From: Devosia sp. Root685
GTDB lineage: Bacteria > Pseudomonadota > Alphaproteobacteria > Rhizobiales > Devosiaceae
Direction: 5' to 3'
Assembly (NCBI RefSeq): GCF_001427875.1
Contig: NZ_LMHK01000002.1
Span: forward strand, 284,049 to 348,048
Length of the DNA: 64,000 bases
Every line of letters starts with the position of its first letter. Positions within the stretch are counted from its first letter, which is position 1. Made by a program: the position numbers and the translations under genes. Under the pieces are notes generated by a model that saw nothing but the letters and a program-made list of their open reading frames with translations, was not told the origin of the DNA and made no database searches. Of the stretch, positions 1-8,799 are shown one piece after another.

Positions 1-1551
1 GTCGTCCAGGGCCTGCTGTCGGGTTGTGTTTTCGCCGTCGGCTACGCGGTGGGCGCAATTCTCTTCTGGTTCTGGACCTACCTGCAGCTCCATCCCGCCA
101 ATCCCACAGTCCGACGCTGGCTCCGCTGGGGTCTGCTCACGGTTTCCGGGACACTCGCCCTTGTCTGCCTCTATCGCTATACCGGCTGGCAAAACGCCGT
201 CCGCGCCGAAATGCAACTCGAGCCGGCGAACGATAGTCACGTCCTTGTCGTCATCGTGCTGGCGCTTATTCCAGCGCTCCTCTTCGTCACCATCGGCACG
301 CTCCTGACGCGCGGAACGCAGCGCGTCGCCGCCCTCCTGCGTACCCGCATGCCCCGACGCGCCGCCACCCTGGTCGGCATCATCATCGTCGGCATCGTGA
401 CGGGCCTGCTGGTCAATGGCGTCTTGGTGCGCGGCCTCCTGAACTTTGCCGACGAAACCTTCCTACGCATCGACGCCGTGGTTGCCCTCACCGGCACCCC
501 GGCCCCGACCGATCCACTCCGCTCGGGGAGCGGGGCTTCCCTCGTCCCCTGGACCTCCATCGGCCGCGACGGCCGGGTCTATATCGAAACCCAGCCGACC
601 GAGGCCGATATCGAGGCCGTCACGGGACGGCCCGCTCAGACACCCCTCCGCACCTATGTCGGCCTGCGTTCCGCCGAAACCCTGACGCAGCGCGCCGACC
701 TGGCCCTCGCAGAAATGCTGCGCATCGGCGCCTTCGATCGCTCAACGCTCGTCATCATCATGCCTGTCGGCACCGGCTGGATCGACCCGCCCAGCATCGA
801 TGCCCTCGAATACCTTCTCGATGGCGATGTCGCGAGCGTGGCGATCCAGTATTCCTACCTCACGAGCCCGCTTTCGCTGCTGGTCGAGCCTGATGAGGGC
901 AAGTCGACCGCCCAGGCCCTCTTCGATATCGTCTACAATTATTGGCGCGCCCTGCCCGCCGATAAGCGTCCGCGGCTGTTCCTCAACGGCCTCAGCCTCG
1001 GCGCCAACAGCTCCCAGGCCTCCACCATGTTTCTGGATATCCTCGCCGCCCCGTTCGATGGCGCCCTCTGGGTAGGCCCACCCTTCACCAGCACCGTCTG
1101 GCACTGGGCAACGGCCAACCGGGCCGACCAGTCCCCGGAATGGCGGCCCATTTTCGGCGACAGTTCCAGCGTGCGCTTCGCCAATCGCGGCATTGACTTC
1201 CTTAAGCCCGGCAAGACATGGGGCCCCATGCGGATAGCCTTCCTGCAATATCCCAGCGATCCCATCGTCTTCTTCGACTACGACACCATCTTTCGCGCGC
1301 CCGCCTGGATGGAAGGCGAGCGGGGCGAAGGCGTATCCCCCGAATTTCAATGGTTTCCCATCATCACCTTCTTCCAGCTCGCCATGGATATGGCGCTCTC
1401 CAACACCTCGCCGATCGGCTTCGGCCACGTCTATTCCGCCGCCGATTATGCCGATAGCTGGTACGCCCTGGTCGAACCGGAAGGCTGGAACCCCCAAAAG
1501 ATGGCAGAACTCAAGGCAGCACTGGCCCAGAATACCGGCCGCGCCCCATGA
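1..1551 (+). CDS. Alpha/beta-hydrolase family membrane protein, 5' end outside window
   Basis: The reading frame is open from base 1, so the true start lies upstream; the first internal start-like codon is a GTG at 49. Several hydrophobic helices lie in the first 150 or so residues, followed by a soluble C-terminal domain. The motif GLSLG in the context LNGLSLGANSS fits the G-x-S-x-G nucleophile elbow of an alpha/beta hydrolase. Architecture matches the Abhydrolase_9 family (membrane N-domain plus hydrolase C-domain), whose substrate is not established; lipid or ester hydrolysis at the membrane is the usual guess. It ends 13 bp before the convergent Sel1-repeat gene, with no obvious terminator between them. 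Family assignment is fairly firm, function is not. Confidence 0.82.
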   Translation, partial: VVQGLLSGCVFAVGYAVGAILFWFWTYLQLHPANPTVRRWLRWGLLTVSGTLALVCLYRYTGWQNAVRAEMQLEPANDSHVLVVIVLALIPALLFVTIGTLLTRGTQRVAALLRTRMPRRAATLVGIIIVGIVTGLLVNGVLVRGLLNFADETFLRIDAVVALTGTPAPTDPLRSGSGASLVPWTSIGRDGRVYIETQPTEADIEAVTGRPAQTPLRTYVGLRSAETLTQRADLALAEMLRIGAFDRSTLVIIMPVGTGWIDPPSIDALEYLLDGDVASVAIQYSYLTSPLSLLVEPDEGKSTAQALFDIVYNYWRALPADKRPRLFLNGLSLGANSSQASTMFLDILAAPFDGALWVGPPFTSTVWHWATANRADQSPEWRPIFGDSSSVRFANRGIDFLKPGKTWGPMRIAFLQYPSDPIVFFDYDTIFRAPAWMEGERGEGVSPEFQWFPIITFFQLAMDMALSNTSPIGFGHVYSAADYADSWYALVEPEGWNPQKMAELKAALAQNTGRAP

Positions 1552-1564
1552 CAGCACCGAACAC

Positions 1565-3913
1565 CTAGTTCACAGTCCCGCCCCTATCGAAGCTCGCGAT
1601 CTGTTTTGACATCAGTACGGCATAGTCCGGGGTCAGCGGCCCCATCGAACAGACCTGCGTTTCGGCGTCACCCTCGCGACAAGCGGCATTGAACGCGGCG
1701 ATGGTGCTACGCGTCAGCCGGCCATCGAGCGTGCCGCCATACCGTTCCGCCTTTTTCAATTGCTGTTGCAGCACATAGACATAGGCATTCTTGTTGCTCC
1801 AAAAGAGCATCTGCACCGCCTGGGTGACATCGCCTGCGGCGAGCTGTCCAAACCTATCCCCCACCGACTGCATAGCCGTCAGCGTCGGCGGCCCAGCCGC
1901 ATAAAGCGCCATGCTTTCAAACGTCGCCGCCTCAGGTGGCAGCAGATTGCCATATTGATCGAGCGACGCCTTCGCCTTGGCAATGGACGGCGGCATTCCT
2001 CCTCCGCCCGCCCGATAAAGCTGCAGCAAAAGCCGCAACGCTGCGGGATCGTCGCGCCGGACTTCGCCGAGGAGCCGCCCCTCCGCCGCCTTGCCACCCT
2101 CGGCCCCCGCCAACCCCATCATTTCAAGACGCGCCATTTCGACCGCCGCCCCCGGCACGCCCTGCGCCACCGCGCCGCGCACTAGTTCCAGCCCTTCGGC
2201 CCGGTGCTCGGCGGCCAGCGGTCCCGAAGCCAGCAACCCGCCGAAACGAAAACGCGCGCTGGCGTCGCCAAGACGCACGGCACTGTCGAAAAATCCCTTC
2301 GCCTTCTGATAGTCAGGTTGTTCATAGCGGCCATCGGCATAGTACCCACCGAGTATCCCATTGGCCCAGGCGCTATCCGGCGCCGCGTCGCCCAGCAGCT
2401 CCAGCGAACGCCCCACGTCCTTGGCCACGCCACGCCCCTCGAAATGCATCAACGCAAGCTGAATTCTCGCCAGGCTATCCCCACCAGCCGCGGCCGCCTC
2501 GAAATATTCGGCCGCCTTGGCCGGGTCCGCTCGCAGCGTTCCCGCGCCATTGAGGTAGAGCAATCCCAATTTCACCGCACCCGCGCCAATCCCTTGGTCG
2601 AGTGCCCTCTTGTAATAATCGCGCGCCGCCACGGCATCGACGCCAACCGCCCCGCCTTGCGTCAACGCATCACCAAGCTGAATCTTGGCCCAGCCGTCTC
2701 CGGCCTCGGCAACCTCCCGCAGCAGTTTGAGCCCTCGCTCCGCGTCGATCGCTCCACCAGTGCCGGCCAGCAGCATCAGCCCGAGCTTGTTCTTGGCCCC
2801 AAGCTCGCCCAGCGCCGCCGCCTGCTCATAATAGTCCCGTCCCATAGCCGGATCCGAGGCAATCGGCGCCACCCACTTCACGTAGAGATCGCCAAGCAGT
2901 GTCAGCGCCGCCGGATTGTCCTCACCGGCCAGCGGCGTCAGCAAATCCAGCGCCCTCTGTGCATCATGCGGAACCTTGTCGCCACGGATCAGCAAATCCG
3001 CCAAAATCGTCGCCGGCCACGCCTCCCCGCGCGCCGCGCCGTCATCGAGCAAATTTACCGCCCTCTTCACCGAAGCCTCACTGCCATCGTCCAGCAGCAG
3101 CCGCGCGAGACTGACGCTGGCAAAGCTGTCGCCTTTGGCCGCAGCGGCCTCCCAAAAACCCACCGACTTCCCCCGGTCCGCCCCCTCGGCGCCGAGCCCA
3201 TCTTGATAGGCCTGGGCCAGCCGCGTCAGCGCCGCCGTATTGCCTGTCGCCGCCGCCTCTTCAAAATAGGGAATGGCCCTTTCTGCCGGCTGCACCAGTC
3301 CCTTGGCATAGAGATCGCCCAGCGTGATCAGCACCCATGGATCGCCCCCCTTGCCAACCTCCTCAAGCAAGCCAACCGCCCGGCCGATATCGCGCGGAAC
3401 GCCCTGTCCATCGATCAGCAGCGACGCCAGCTGAAATTTGCCCCACATGTCGCCGGTATTCGCAGCCCGTTCAAAATACGCCGCAGCCAGCGGCACGTCC
3501 TTGGGCGTATTGTTCGCACCGGCAAGATAAAGCTCCCCCAGTCCCGTCAACGCACCCGCATTGTTGGCTTTGGCCAGCGGCTCCAGCAGCGCCACGGCCT
3601 TAGCGCCATCCTGATCCACCGCCTCCCCCTGCCGATAAAGATTGGCAAGGAGGATCGTCGCCCATGCATCGCCCCGCTCAGCCACGCCGGAAAGCAATCG
3701 CACCGCCCGCTCGGCACTCGCCGGCGTCCCCACCTTAAGCAGTTGCTGGGCCAGTTCCACCTTGGCCGACGGATTCCCCTGGGCCGATGCTGTCTCCAGC
3801 GCGGCAAGGACACAGTCAGGCGAAGACAGCGTCACCGCGCAAGTTTCGTCCCCCGTGGCCGCCGCCACAGGGCTGATCATGCATAAAGCAAAGAGAATGG
3901 ACAGATGGCGCAT
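1565..3913 (-). CDS. Secreted Sel1-repeat (TPR-like) protein with PG-binding-like C-terminus
   Basis: The 782-residue product begins with a short hydrophobic signal peptide ending near residues 18-20 (PVAAA). Most of the rest is a long series, well over ten copies, of roughly 36-residue Sel1 repeats with signatures such as A-x-x-Y-F-E-x-A-A and G-x-G-V-P-R-D. Near the C-terminus, residues around LKKAERYGGTLDGRLT resemble a peptidoglycan_binding_1 repeat. Periplasmic Sel1 proteins act as scaffolds or regulators in polysaccharide systems (AlgK in alginate export, ExoR in succinoglycan control), and the position next to exoF-K-V suggests such a role by inference. It is far longer than ExoR (about 270 residues), so it is not simply ExoR. 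Confidence 0.85.
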   Translation of the reverse strand: MRHLSILFALCMISPVAAATGDETCAVTLSSPDCVLAALETASAQGNPSAKVELAQQLLKVGTPASAERAVRLLSGVAERGDAWATILLANLYRQGEAVDQDGAKAVALLEPLAKANNAGALTGLGELYLAGANNTPKDVPLAAAYFERAANTGDMWGKFQLASLLIDGQGVPRDIGRAVGLLEEVGKGGDPWVLITLGDLYAKGLVQPAERAIPYFEEAAATGNTAALTRLAQAYQDGLGAEGADRGKSVGFWEAAAAKGDSFASVSLARLLLDDGSEASVKRAVNLLDDGAARGEAWPATILADLLIRGDKVPHDAQRALDLLTPLAGEDNPAALTLLGDLYVKWVAPIASDPAMGRDYYEQAAALGELGAKNKLGLMLLAGTGGAIDAERGLKLLREVAEAGDGWAKIQLGDALTQGGAVGVDAVAARDYYKRALDQGIGAGAVKLGLLYLNGAGTLRADPAKAAEYFEAAAAGGDSLARIQLALMHFEGRGVAKDVGRSLELLGDAAPDSAWANGILGGYYADGRYEQPDYQKAKGFFDSAVRLGDASARFRFGGLLASGPLAAEHRAEGLELVRGAVAQGVPGAAVEMARLEMMGLAGAEGGKAAEGRLLGEVRRDDPAALRLLLQLYRAGGGGMPPSIAKAKASLDQYGNLLPPEAATFESMALYAAGPPTLTAMQSVGDRFGQLAAGDVTQAVQMLFWSNKNAYVYVLQQQLKKAERYGGTLDGRLTRSTIAAFNAACREGDAETQVCSMGPLTPDYAVLMSKQIASFDRGGTVN

Positions 3914-4251
3914 GGCAGTCTCCGGCCAGAGTGGACCAGCAGGATGCCTGTCGGAACGCCTTTGGCATTGATGACTGTCAAAATTCCCTGATCACAAATT
4001 AAACGCTGCCGCTGCGTGCATGCCCCCTCTGCGGCGCCGATATGGAACGGCAAACGCCGCATGCTATTGTCAGTTCAGGCATTCTTGCGGCGGCGATGGG
4101 GCAATGGCGCAATGGACACGGTCGCTTCGCCACCAAATCTCCCAGCTTTTGACATATCTCGTTGCCCAGTGGCCCAGAGGTTGCCGTGGTTTTCGTGTCT
4201 TGGGTAACGCGCCCGTGATTGGGCGCGCGTAATAAACTAAGAGGCTGAAGC
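3914..4251. other. Intergenic gap between divergent genes
   Basis: This 338-bp stretch separates the minus-strand Sel1 gene from the plus-strand zinc-ribbon gene and should hold both promoters. I see no convincing gene: the small frames here lack ribosome binding sites and protein-like composition. The only clear structure is the stem-loop at 4208-4227 listed separately. Confidence 0.5.
4208..4227 (+). promoter_or_regulatory. Perfect 7-bp stem-loop just before the zinc-ribbon gene
   Basis: Arms CGCGCCC and GGGCGCG surround a 6-base loop. The hairpin ends 11 bases before the ribosome binding site AAGAGG (4239-4244) of the next gene. It has no T-tract, so it is more likely an operator or a leader hairpin than an intrinsic terminator. 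Confidence 0.4.
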
Positions 4252-4965
4252 ATGCCGATGTCCCGATTTCGCTATACGCTGAACGAGGCTGTGGGCGACC
4301 CCAAGGCCTGGTCATTCACCTGGGCGATAGCGGATGACGTGACCTTGGGCAGCACCTGCGGCTTTTGCGGCCAGACCCATCAGCGCCTCACCTATGAAGT
4401 CGCCCGGAGCGAGGACACGCTCTGGATCTGCCAGCGCTGCGTCGGCCGCTATCCGGTTGGCGGCGTCATCGACGGCGAGCGGTTCGATATCCCCTCGGTC
4501 CGCGCCTATATTCACGGCCTCACCGCAAGACAAAAGCAGCGCACCTGCCAGGAGGCCATCCGCAAGGTGCAGGCCGCCTTGCCCGATCTGCCGCTGGGCG
4601 AAATCATCGTCTATTTCGAGCGCAATCTGCAATTGTCGCCCCAGCCGGCCGCCGTGCTGTTCGCCGGCATGGCGCAACTGGACGAGCCGATCGACCCGCG
4701 CATTTTCGAAGTGCAGACCCGCAGCATCGCCCATCAGGACGAATTCGGCAGCCTCAATGAACTTGAGCGCGCCGTGATCTGGCCCGCCCTCACCCCCCAG
4801 CAACGGCGGAGGCTCGCCTCGCTCGGTTACGCTCCGGGCGGAATGCGGACAAGACGCAGCCGCACAGCCGAACGCCCAGAGGTGCCCGCCCCCCGCATGT
4901 CTGCCTTGAGCGAGCCGGCAATAGTCGATCCCGCTCCAAAACGGGCTGAAAAATCAACAGCTTGA
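4252..4965 (+). CDS. Hypothetical protein with N-terminal zinc ribbon
   Basis: The 237-residue product has a probable zinc ribbon: C36-x2-C39 (CGFC, followed by H43) and C60-x2-C63 (CQRC). The rest is helix-rich and basic at the end, with no signal peptide or membrane helix. The ATG at 4252 is chosen because AAGAGG lies about 7 bases upstream; ATG at 4258 is possible. I do not recognise the family. Such ribbons often bind nucleic acid or stabilise a fold. It stands alone between the Sel1 gene and exoF, so no function should be read from context beyond proximity to the exopolysaccharide genes. Confidence 0.75.
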   Translation: MPMSRFRYTLNEAVGDPKAWSFTWAIADDVTLGSTCGFCGQTHQRLTYEVARSEDTLWICQRCVGRYPVGGVIDGERFDIPSVRAYIHGLTARQKQRTCQEAIRKVQAALPDLPLGEIIVYFERNLQLSPQPAAVLFAGMAQLDEPIDPRIFEVQTRSIAHQDEFGSLNELERAVIWPALTPQQRRRLASLGYAPGGMRTRRSRTAERPEVPAPRMSALSEPAIVDPAPKRAEKSTA

Positions 4966-5072
4966 TCTGATTTTCGCCGGCACAAGCGCCGATCGCCCCG
5001 AAGTCCTGCCCCATTGCGGGCATGATCAATCGCGACGATCCTAATCCCACGAATAGAAGCAAGGATGGGGAC

Positions 5073-6302
5073 ATGATCTCAGCCCCCGATTGGACTTACT
5101 CTGTCGCGCGCCGCGTTTCCGTGTGCCTGCTGGCGCTCGCCGCGTCAGGCGCCGCACAGGCCGCCGAACCCTATATTCTGGGCGTTTCGGACAAGCTGGC
5201 GATCAAGGTCGTCCAATGGAAAGCCGCCGATTCCACCTTCGAGGAATGGACGGCGCTGGGCGGCGACTACATCGTCGGTGCCGACGGCAATGTGAATTTC
5301 CCCATGGTCGGGCCAACCGAGAGCCTGGGTAAAACCAGCACCGAACTGGCCGCCGATCTCGGTGCGGCTCTCCAACAATCCCTGGGCCTCCCCACCGCCC
5401 CCTCGGTCACCGTGGAGGTCTCCACCTATGGCCCCATCTACGTCTCGGGCGATGTCGGCTCCCCCGGCGAATATCCCTTTGCGCCCAACCTGACGGTCGT
5501 AAAGGCCCTGGCCCTCGCCGGCGGCGAACGCCGCAGCGCCGAAGCCGTGGCCCGTCCCGAAAAGGAAATGCTGACCACCTCCGGCGCCCTCGACGTCCTC
5601 GAAGACGAATACAATCGCCTCCTCATTCGCCGCGCCCGCCTCGATGCCGAATTGGCCAACGAGGAAAAGATCCCCGTCCCCCCCGAACTCGAAAATCACC
5701 CTGATCTGCAAGCGCTGCTGGCCGCCGAAACCGCCATCCTCGAAGCGCAAAAGCGCCAGGCCGAGGCTCAGACGACTTCCCTCACCGACGAAGTTGGCCT
5801 CCTCACCACCCAGATCACCGCCTTCAACCAAAAGCAGGCGAGCGCCGAAACCCAGCTCGAAACCGCCCGCGACCAACTCACCAAGATCACCGCCCTCTCC
5901 GACGATGGCCTCGCCCTCTCCTCCCGCGTCACCTCGCTCCAGACCAATGTTGCCGACCTCGAGACCCGCCTCCTCGACACCGAGACAGCGACCCTCCAGG
6001 CCCAACAGGCCATCGCAACAGCCAATCGCGAGCAGTCGCGCCTGACCGACCAGCGCATTTCCGACCTTTCGCTCGAGCGCCAGACGGTCGACGGCCAGAT
6101 CAGCGCCCTCGCCCTAAAAATCGCGACGCAAAAGGGTCTGGTGCAGGAAGCCGTGCTCCATACCGGCATCTCCGCCCCCTCGGACACCGCTCCCGCCTAC
6201 AGCTACGCCATCATCCGTGACGGCGCCGAAATCCCCGCCGAGATCGGCACGCCGCTGATTTCCGGCGATGTCGTCATCGCCCGCCTGGCCTTCGCACAGT
6301 GA
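5073..6302 (+). CDS. exoF: Polysaccharide export protein, ExoF-like
   Basis: The start ATG at 5073 has AAGGA seven bases upstream; an upstream in-frame ATG at 5022 would add 17 polar residues before the signal peptide and has no better site. The 409-residue product has a signal peptide (cleavage near AAQA), a Poly_export/SLBB region (about 30-150, including TYGPIYVSGDVGSPGEYPF) and a long coiled coil (about 180-370) rich in Q, E and A. This layout and length match rhizobial ExoF, a periplasmic/outer-membrane export component that works with ExoP and ExoQ. It heads a plus-strand operon with the GH16 and pyruvyl transferase genes. Confidence 0.88.
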   Translation: MISAPDWTYSVARRVSVCLLALAASGAAQAAEPYILGVSDKLAIKVVQWKAADSTFEEWTALGGDYIVGADGNVNFPMVGPTESLGKTSTELAADLGAALQQSLGLPTAPSVTVEVSTYGPIYVSGDVGSPGEYPFAPNLTVVKALALAGGERRSAEAVARPEKEMLTTSGALDVLEDEYNRLLIRRARLDAELANEEKIPVPPELENHPDLQALLAAETAILEAQKRQAEAQTTSLTDEVGLLTTQITAFNQKQASAETQLETARDQLTKITALSDDGLALSSRVTSLQTNVADLETRLLDTETATLQAQQAIATANREQSRLTDQRISDLSLERQTVDGQISALALKIATQKGLVQEAVLHTGISAPSDTAPAYSYAIIRDGAEIPAEIGTPLISGDVVIARLAFAQ

Positions 6303-6315
6303 GGACCTTTTCCAG

Positions 6316-7086
6316 ATGAAACGCACTCTCACCCTTCTCACCGTCCTCGCGGCAGGCATCGCCACCCCGGCCTTCGCCCAGGAAGCCTTCTTCGACGGCT
6401 TCGACACAATCGACCAATCCCGCTGGTACGTCGCTGACGGCTGGGCCAATGGCGCCCATCAGAACTGCACCTGGTCCACCGATCAGGTCACCGCCTCTGG
6501 CGGCATGCTCCGCGTCGGCTTTTCGCCCCAGCCCAAGGGCGACCGCCAATACCGCTGCGGCGAGTTGCAAACGCGAACGGCCTATGGCTACGGCACCTAC
6601 GAAGCCCGCTTCAAAACGCCCTCCGGCTCTGGCCTCAACGCTGCCTTCTTCACCTATATCGGCGCCCAGCAGGGCAAACCGCACGACGAGATCGATTTCG
6701 AAATCCTCACCCGCGACACCAGCCACGTCGACACCACCACCTTCGTCAACGGCAAGAGCGGCGATGGCAAGGTCGGCAGCGGCCAGTCCCACGCCCTGCC
6801 CCGCCCGTCCGACAGCGATTTCATCACCTATGCCTTCACCTGGTCGCCCGACAGCGTGCGCTTCTATATCGATGGCCAGCTCGTCCGCACCATGGACGAC
6901 CCCAAAACCATTCCGAGCAATCCGCAGCGCATTTTCTTCAGCCTCTGGGGATCAGATACCCTGACCGACTGGATGGGTCCGTTCACCCCGGTGACCACCC
7001 CCATCGCCATGGAGGTCGATTGGGTCGCGTTCACTCCGCTCGGCCAGGAATGTGCATTCGAACAATCCATCCTCTGCCAGGACTGA
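6316..7086 (+). CDS. exoK: Secreted GH16 glucanase, ExoK-like succinoglycan depolymerase
   Basis: A signal peptide ending near PAFAQ leads a 256-residue single-domain GH16 enzyme. The catalytic signature E-I-D-F-E lies at E125, D127 and E129 (nucleophile, helper aspartate, acid/base). Such enzymes cleave beta-1,3/1,4 glucan links and in Sinorhizobium ExoK trims nascent succinoglycan. The ATG at 6316 follows GAGGA at 6301-6305 and lies 13 bp after exoF; an in-frame upstream start would run into exoF and bury the signal peptide. Length is close to ExoK. The assignment to succinoglycan itself is inferred from the neighbours. Confidence 0.9.
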   Translation: MKRTLTLLTVLAAGIATPAFAQEAFFDGFDTIDQSRWYVADGWANGAHQNCTWSTDQVTASGGMLRVGFSPQPKGDRQYRCGELQTRTAYGYGTYEARFKTPSGSGLNAAFFTYIGAQQGKPHDEIDFEILTRDTSHVDTTTFVNGKSGDGKVGSGQSHALPRPSDSDFITYAFTWSPDSVRFYIDGQLVRTMDDPKTIPSNPQRIFFSLWGSDTLTDWMGPFTPVTTPIAMEVDWVAFTPLGQECAFEQSILCQD

Positions 7087-7099
7087 AAAGGACTTCTCG

Positions 7100-7993
7100 A
7101 TGAAGCTGGTATTCTTCCGCGGCCACGTGCCCAATTTCGGCGATGAGTTGAACCTCCACGTCTGGCCCGCCCTGCTGCCCAAAGGCTTTCTCGACGAAGA
7201 CGAGAGCGAACTGTTCGTCGGCATCGGCTCCATCATTGGCGACCACCTCCCCGAAAAGTCGCGGAAATTCGTCATGGGCTCCGGCTATGCCGGCTATATG
7301 GGCCTCCCCGATGTGCATGACGGCACCTGGGACATCCGCTTCGTCCGCGGCCCCAACACCGCCAAAACCCTCGGCATCGACCCCGGCCTCTCGGTCTGCG
7401 ACAGCGCCGTCCTGCTCCGCGCCATGGACCTGCCCCCGCCCGACGACAGCACCGGCATCGCCTTCATGCCCCACTATGAAAGCCTCGAGCGCGGCGATTG
7501 GGCCGAAGCCTGCCGCATGGCCGGCATGACCCTGATCGACGCCACCGCTCCGGTCGAAACCGTCCTCAGCCAGATCCGCGGCGCCCGCCTCCTGATCACC
7601 GAAGCCATGCACGGCGCCATCGTCGCCGATGCCCTGCGCACCCCCTGGATCGGCGCCCGCCCCATCTATGGCGGCCACCACAAGAAGTGGCTCGACTGGG
7701 CCGGCGCCCTCAATGTCGACGTCCGCCTCAACGAACTCAAACCCACCAGCGTCCTCGAATACTACATCGGCCGCACCGGCCGCGGCGGGCGCCTGGGCAA
7801 AGTCGGCCAATTCAGCGCCTCCCCGCTCGCCGCCATCCCCAACCGCATCTTCACCAGCATCGCGGCGAAACACCTCACCGAAATGTCCCGCCTCGAACCC
7901 CAACTCAGCAGCGACACCCGCATCATCGAAGTCACCGAACGCGCCCAGGAAGCCGTAGACAATTTTGTGCGCAGCCGCGTGGCGGTTCACTAA
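7100..7993 (+). CDS. exoV: Polysaccharide pyruvyl transferase, ExoV-like
   Basis: The 297-residue product opens with MKLVFFRG...NFGDELN, the N-terminal signature of the PS_pyruv_trans family (PF04230), and has the later E-A-M-H-G-A-I-V-A-D-A-L-R motif typical of it. These enzymes add a pyruvate ketal from phosphoenolpyruvate to sugars of surface polysaccharides; ExoV caps the succinoglycan side chain. ATG at 7100 has AAAAGGA upstream; there are 13 bases between exoK and this gene. It is the last gene of the exoF-K-V operon and faces the convergent toxin gene across a palindromic repeat. Confidence 0.86.
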   Translation: MKLVFFRGHVPNFGDELNLHVWPALLPKGFLDEDESELFVGIGSIIGDHLPEKSRKFVMGSGYAGYMGLPDVHDGTWDIRFVRGPNTAKTLGIDPGLSVCDSAVLLRAMDLPPPDDSTGIAFMPHYESLERGDWAEACRMAGMTLIDATAPVETVLSQIRGARLLITEAMHGAIVADALRTPWIGARPIYGGHHKKWLDWAGALNVDVRLNELKPTSVLEYYIGRTGRGGRLGKVGQFSASPLAAIPNRIFTSIAAKHLTEMSRLEPQLSSDTRIIEVTERAQEAVDNFVRSRVAVH

Positions 7994-8061
7994 GCCGCCG
8001 GGCGGAAAAGACGCCGTCCCTCCCAGCACCAGCACCAACACCAGCACCCAAGCCCCAGTAG

Positions 8062-8116
8062 CCCTCATGGTGAGGCGCTTTGCGCAAGCAAAGCCTCGAA
8101 CCACGAGGGCGTGGCA
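8062..8116. repeat. Dispersed palindromic repeat, family A copy 1
   Basis: The element begins CCCTCATGGTGAGG, has a GCTTTGC..GCAAAGC inner stem, and ends CCACGAGGGCGTGGCA. Near-identical copies lie at 16884, 23054, 27524 (inverted) and 27599. It sits between the convergent exoV and parE-like genes and may help terminate both. Confidence 0.85.
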
Positions 8117-8167
8117 CTGGTTCATCAGAGCGCGCCCCGAGCCGCCAAAATGTCCTTCAGCCGCGGA

Positions 8168-8485
8168 TCATGCCTCGAAATCGAAGTCACCGTCATCGGA
8201 CGGCATCGCCAGTGGCCTATTGACCGAACTTGAGATCACAACAATCTCGATCTCTGATCGCCGGATGCGGTAATCGTAGAAATAGCCGTCCCGAACGAAC
8301 CGGCGCAGGCCCGGAACGGGCAGCCCCTCGTCCGAAAAGCCGGCTTCGCCAAAGCTCGCGAGATCTCTCCTGACCGACTTTACCCTGTCCAAAAAATGCT
8401 CCGCTGCGGGCCGGCTGTGCTGGCGCAGATACGCCGCTTCATGCCGCACATAGTCGGCCGCATTCCTCGAAAGCCGGACTTTCAT
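8168..8485 (-). CDS. RelE/ParE-family toxin
   Basis: The 105-residue basic product has the ParE/RelE fold pattern: an N-terminal helix pair (LSRNAADYVRHEAAYL), then strands ending in a dibasic RFVRDGYFYDYRI region and a C-terminal VVISSS strand. Its ATG (8485) overlaps the antitoxin stop by one base (TGATG), indicating translational coupling. ParE toxins poison gyrase and RelE toxins cut mRNA; the sequence alone does not decide. The pair sits directly after the exoT-like gene. Confidence 0.85.
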   Translation of the reverse strand: MKVRLSRNAADYVRHEAAYLRQHSRPAAEHFLDRVKSVRRDLASFGEAGFSDEGLPVPGLRRFVRDGYFYDYRIRRSEIEIVVISSSVNRPLAMPSDDGDFDFEA

Positions 8486-8745
8486 CACGCAGCATTGCCG
8501 CGGACGATCTGCTCCACCTGCGCGATAACGTCGTCCATATCCTCGGACTCGCCACTATCGAGTTGCGTAATTCCATCTGCGACATTGAGGATTTCAGCAC
8601 CTTCGCTGGCCAGATAGAGCCGCATGGCGCGTACCATCACCCAACTGCGCGACCGATCCGACGTTTCCGCGATCCGCTCGATTGCTTTCAGAATGTCCAG
8701 CGGCAGCCGGAGCGTGATGGGGTCGGAAAGCTGTGGTTTTGACAT
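8485..8745 (-). CDS. Ribbon-helix-helix antitoxin (CopG/ParD-like)
   Basis: The 86-residue product has a short ribbon (DPITLRLP) followed by two helices around S-D-R-S-R-S-W-V-M-V-R-A, a classic CopG/ParD DNA-binding pattern, and an acidic C-terminal tail that should wrap the toxin. ATG at 8745 has GGAG just upstream; a longer in-frame start at 8787 would lie upstream of the probable operator. It should neutralise the downstream toxin and autorepress through the palindrome at 8763-8775. Confidence 0.85.
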   Translation of the reverse strand: MSKPQLSDPITLRLPLDILKAIERIAETSDRSRSWVMVRAMRLYLASEGAEILNVADGITQLDSGESEDMDDVIAQVEQIVRGNAA

Positions 8746-8762
8746 GGGCACTCCAGGTTCAA

Positions 8763-8775
8763 AATACAGCGTATT
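8763..8775 (-). promoter_or_regulatory. Candidate TA autoregulatory operator
   Basis: AATAC and GTATT form a perfect 5-bp inverted repeat around AGC, 18-30 bp upstream of the antitoxin start in an AT-rich pocket. Ribbon-helix-helix antitoxins usually bind such short palindromes over their own promoter. Confidence 0.5.
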
Positions 8776-8799
8776 ACAAAAATGCATCGCAGCAAAGAG

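Noticed and set aside
2204..3886. 560-residue open frame on the plus strand antisense to the Sel1 gene
   Set aside because: Arg/Gln/Pro-rich composition without domains or ribosome binding site; it is an effect of GC-rich codon use on the opposite strand.
5145..6005. 286-residue Gly/Glu-rich frame antisense to exoF
   Set aside because: Composition of a shadow frame; no start site or family features.
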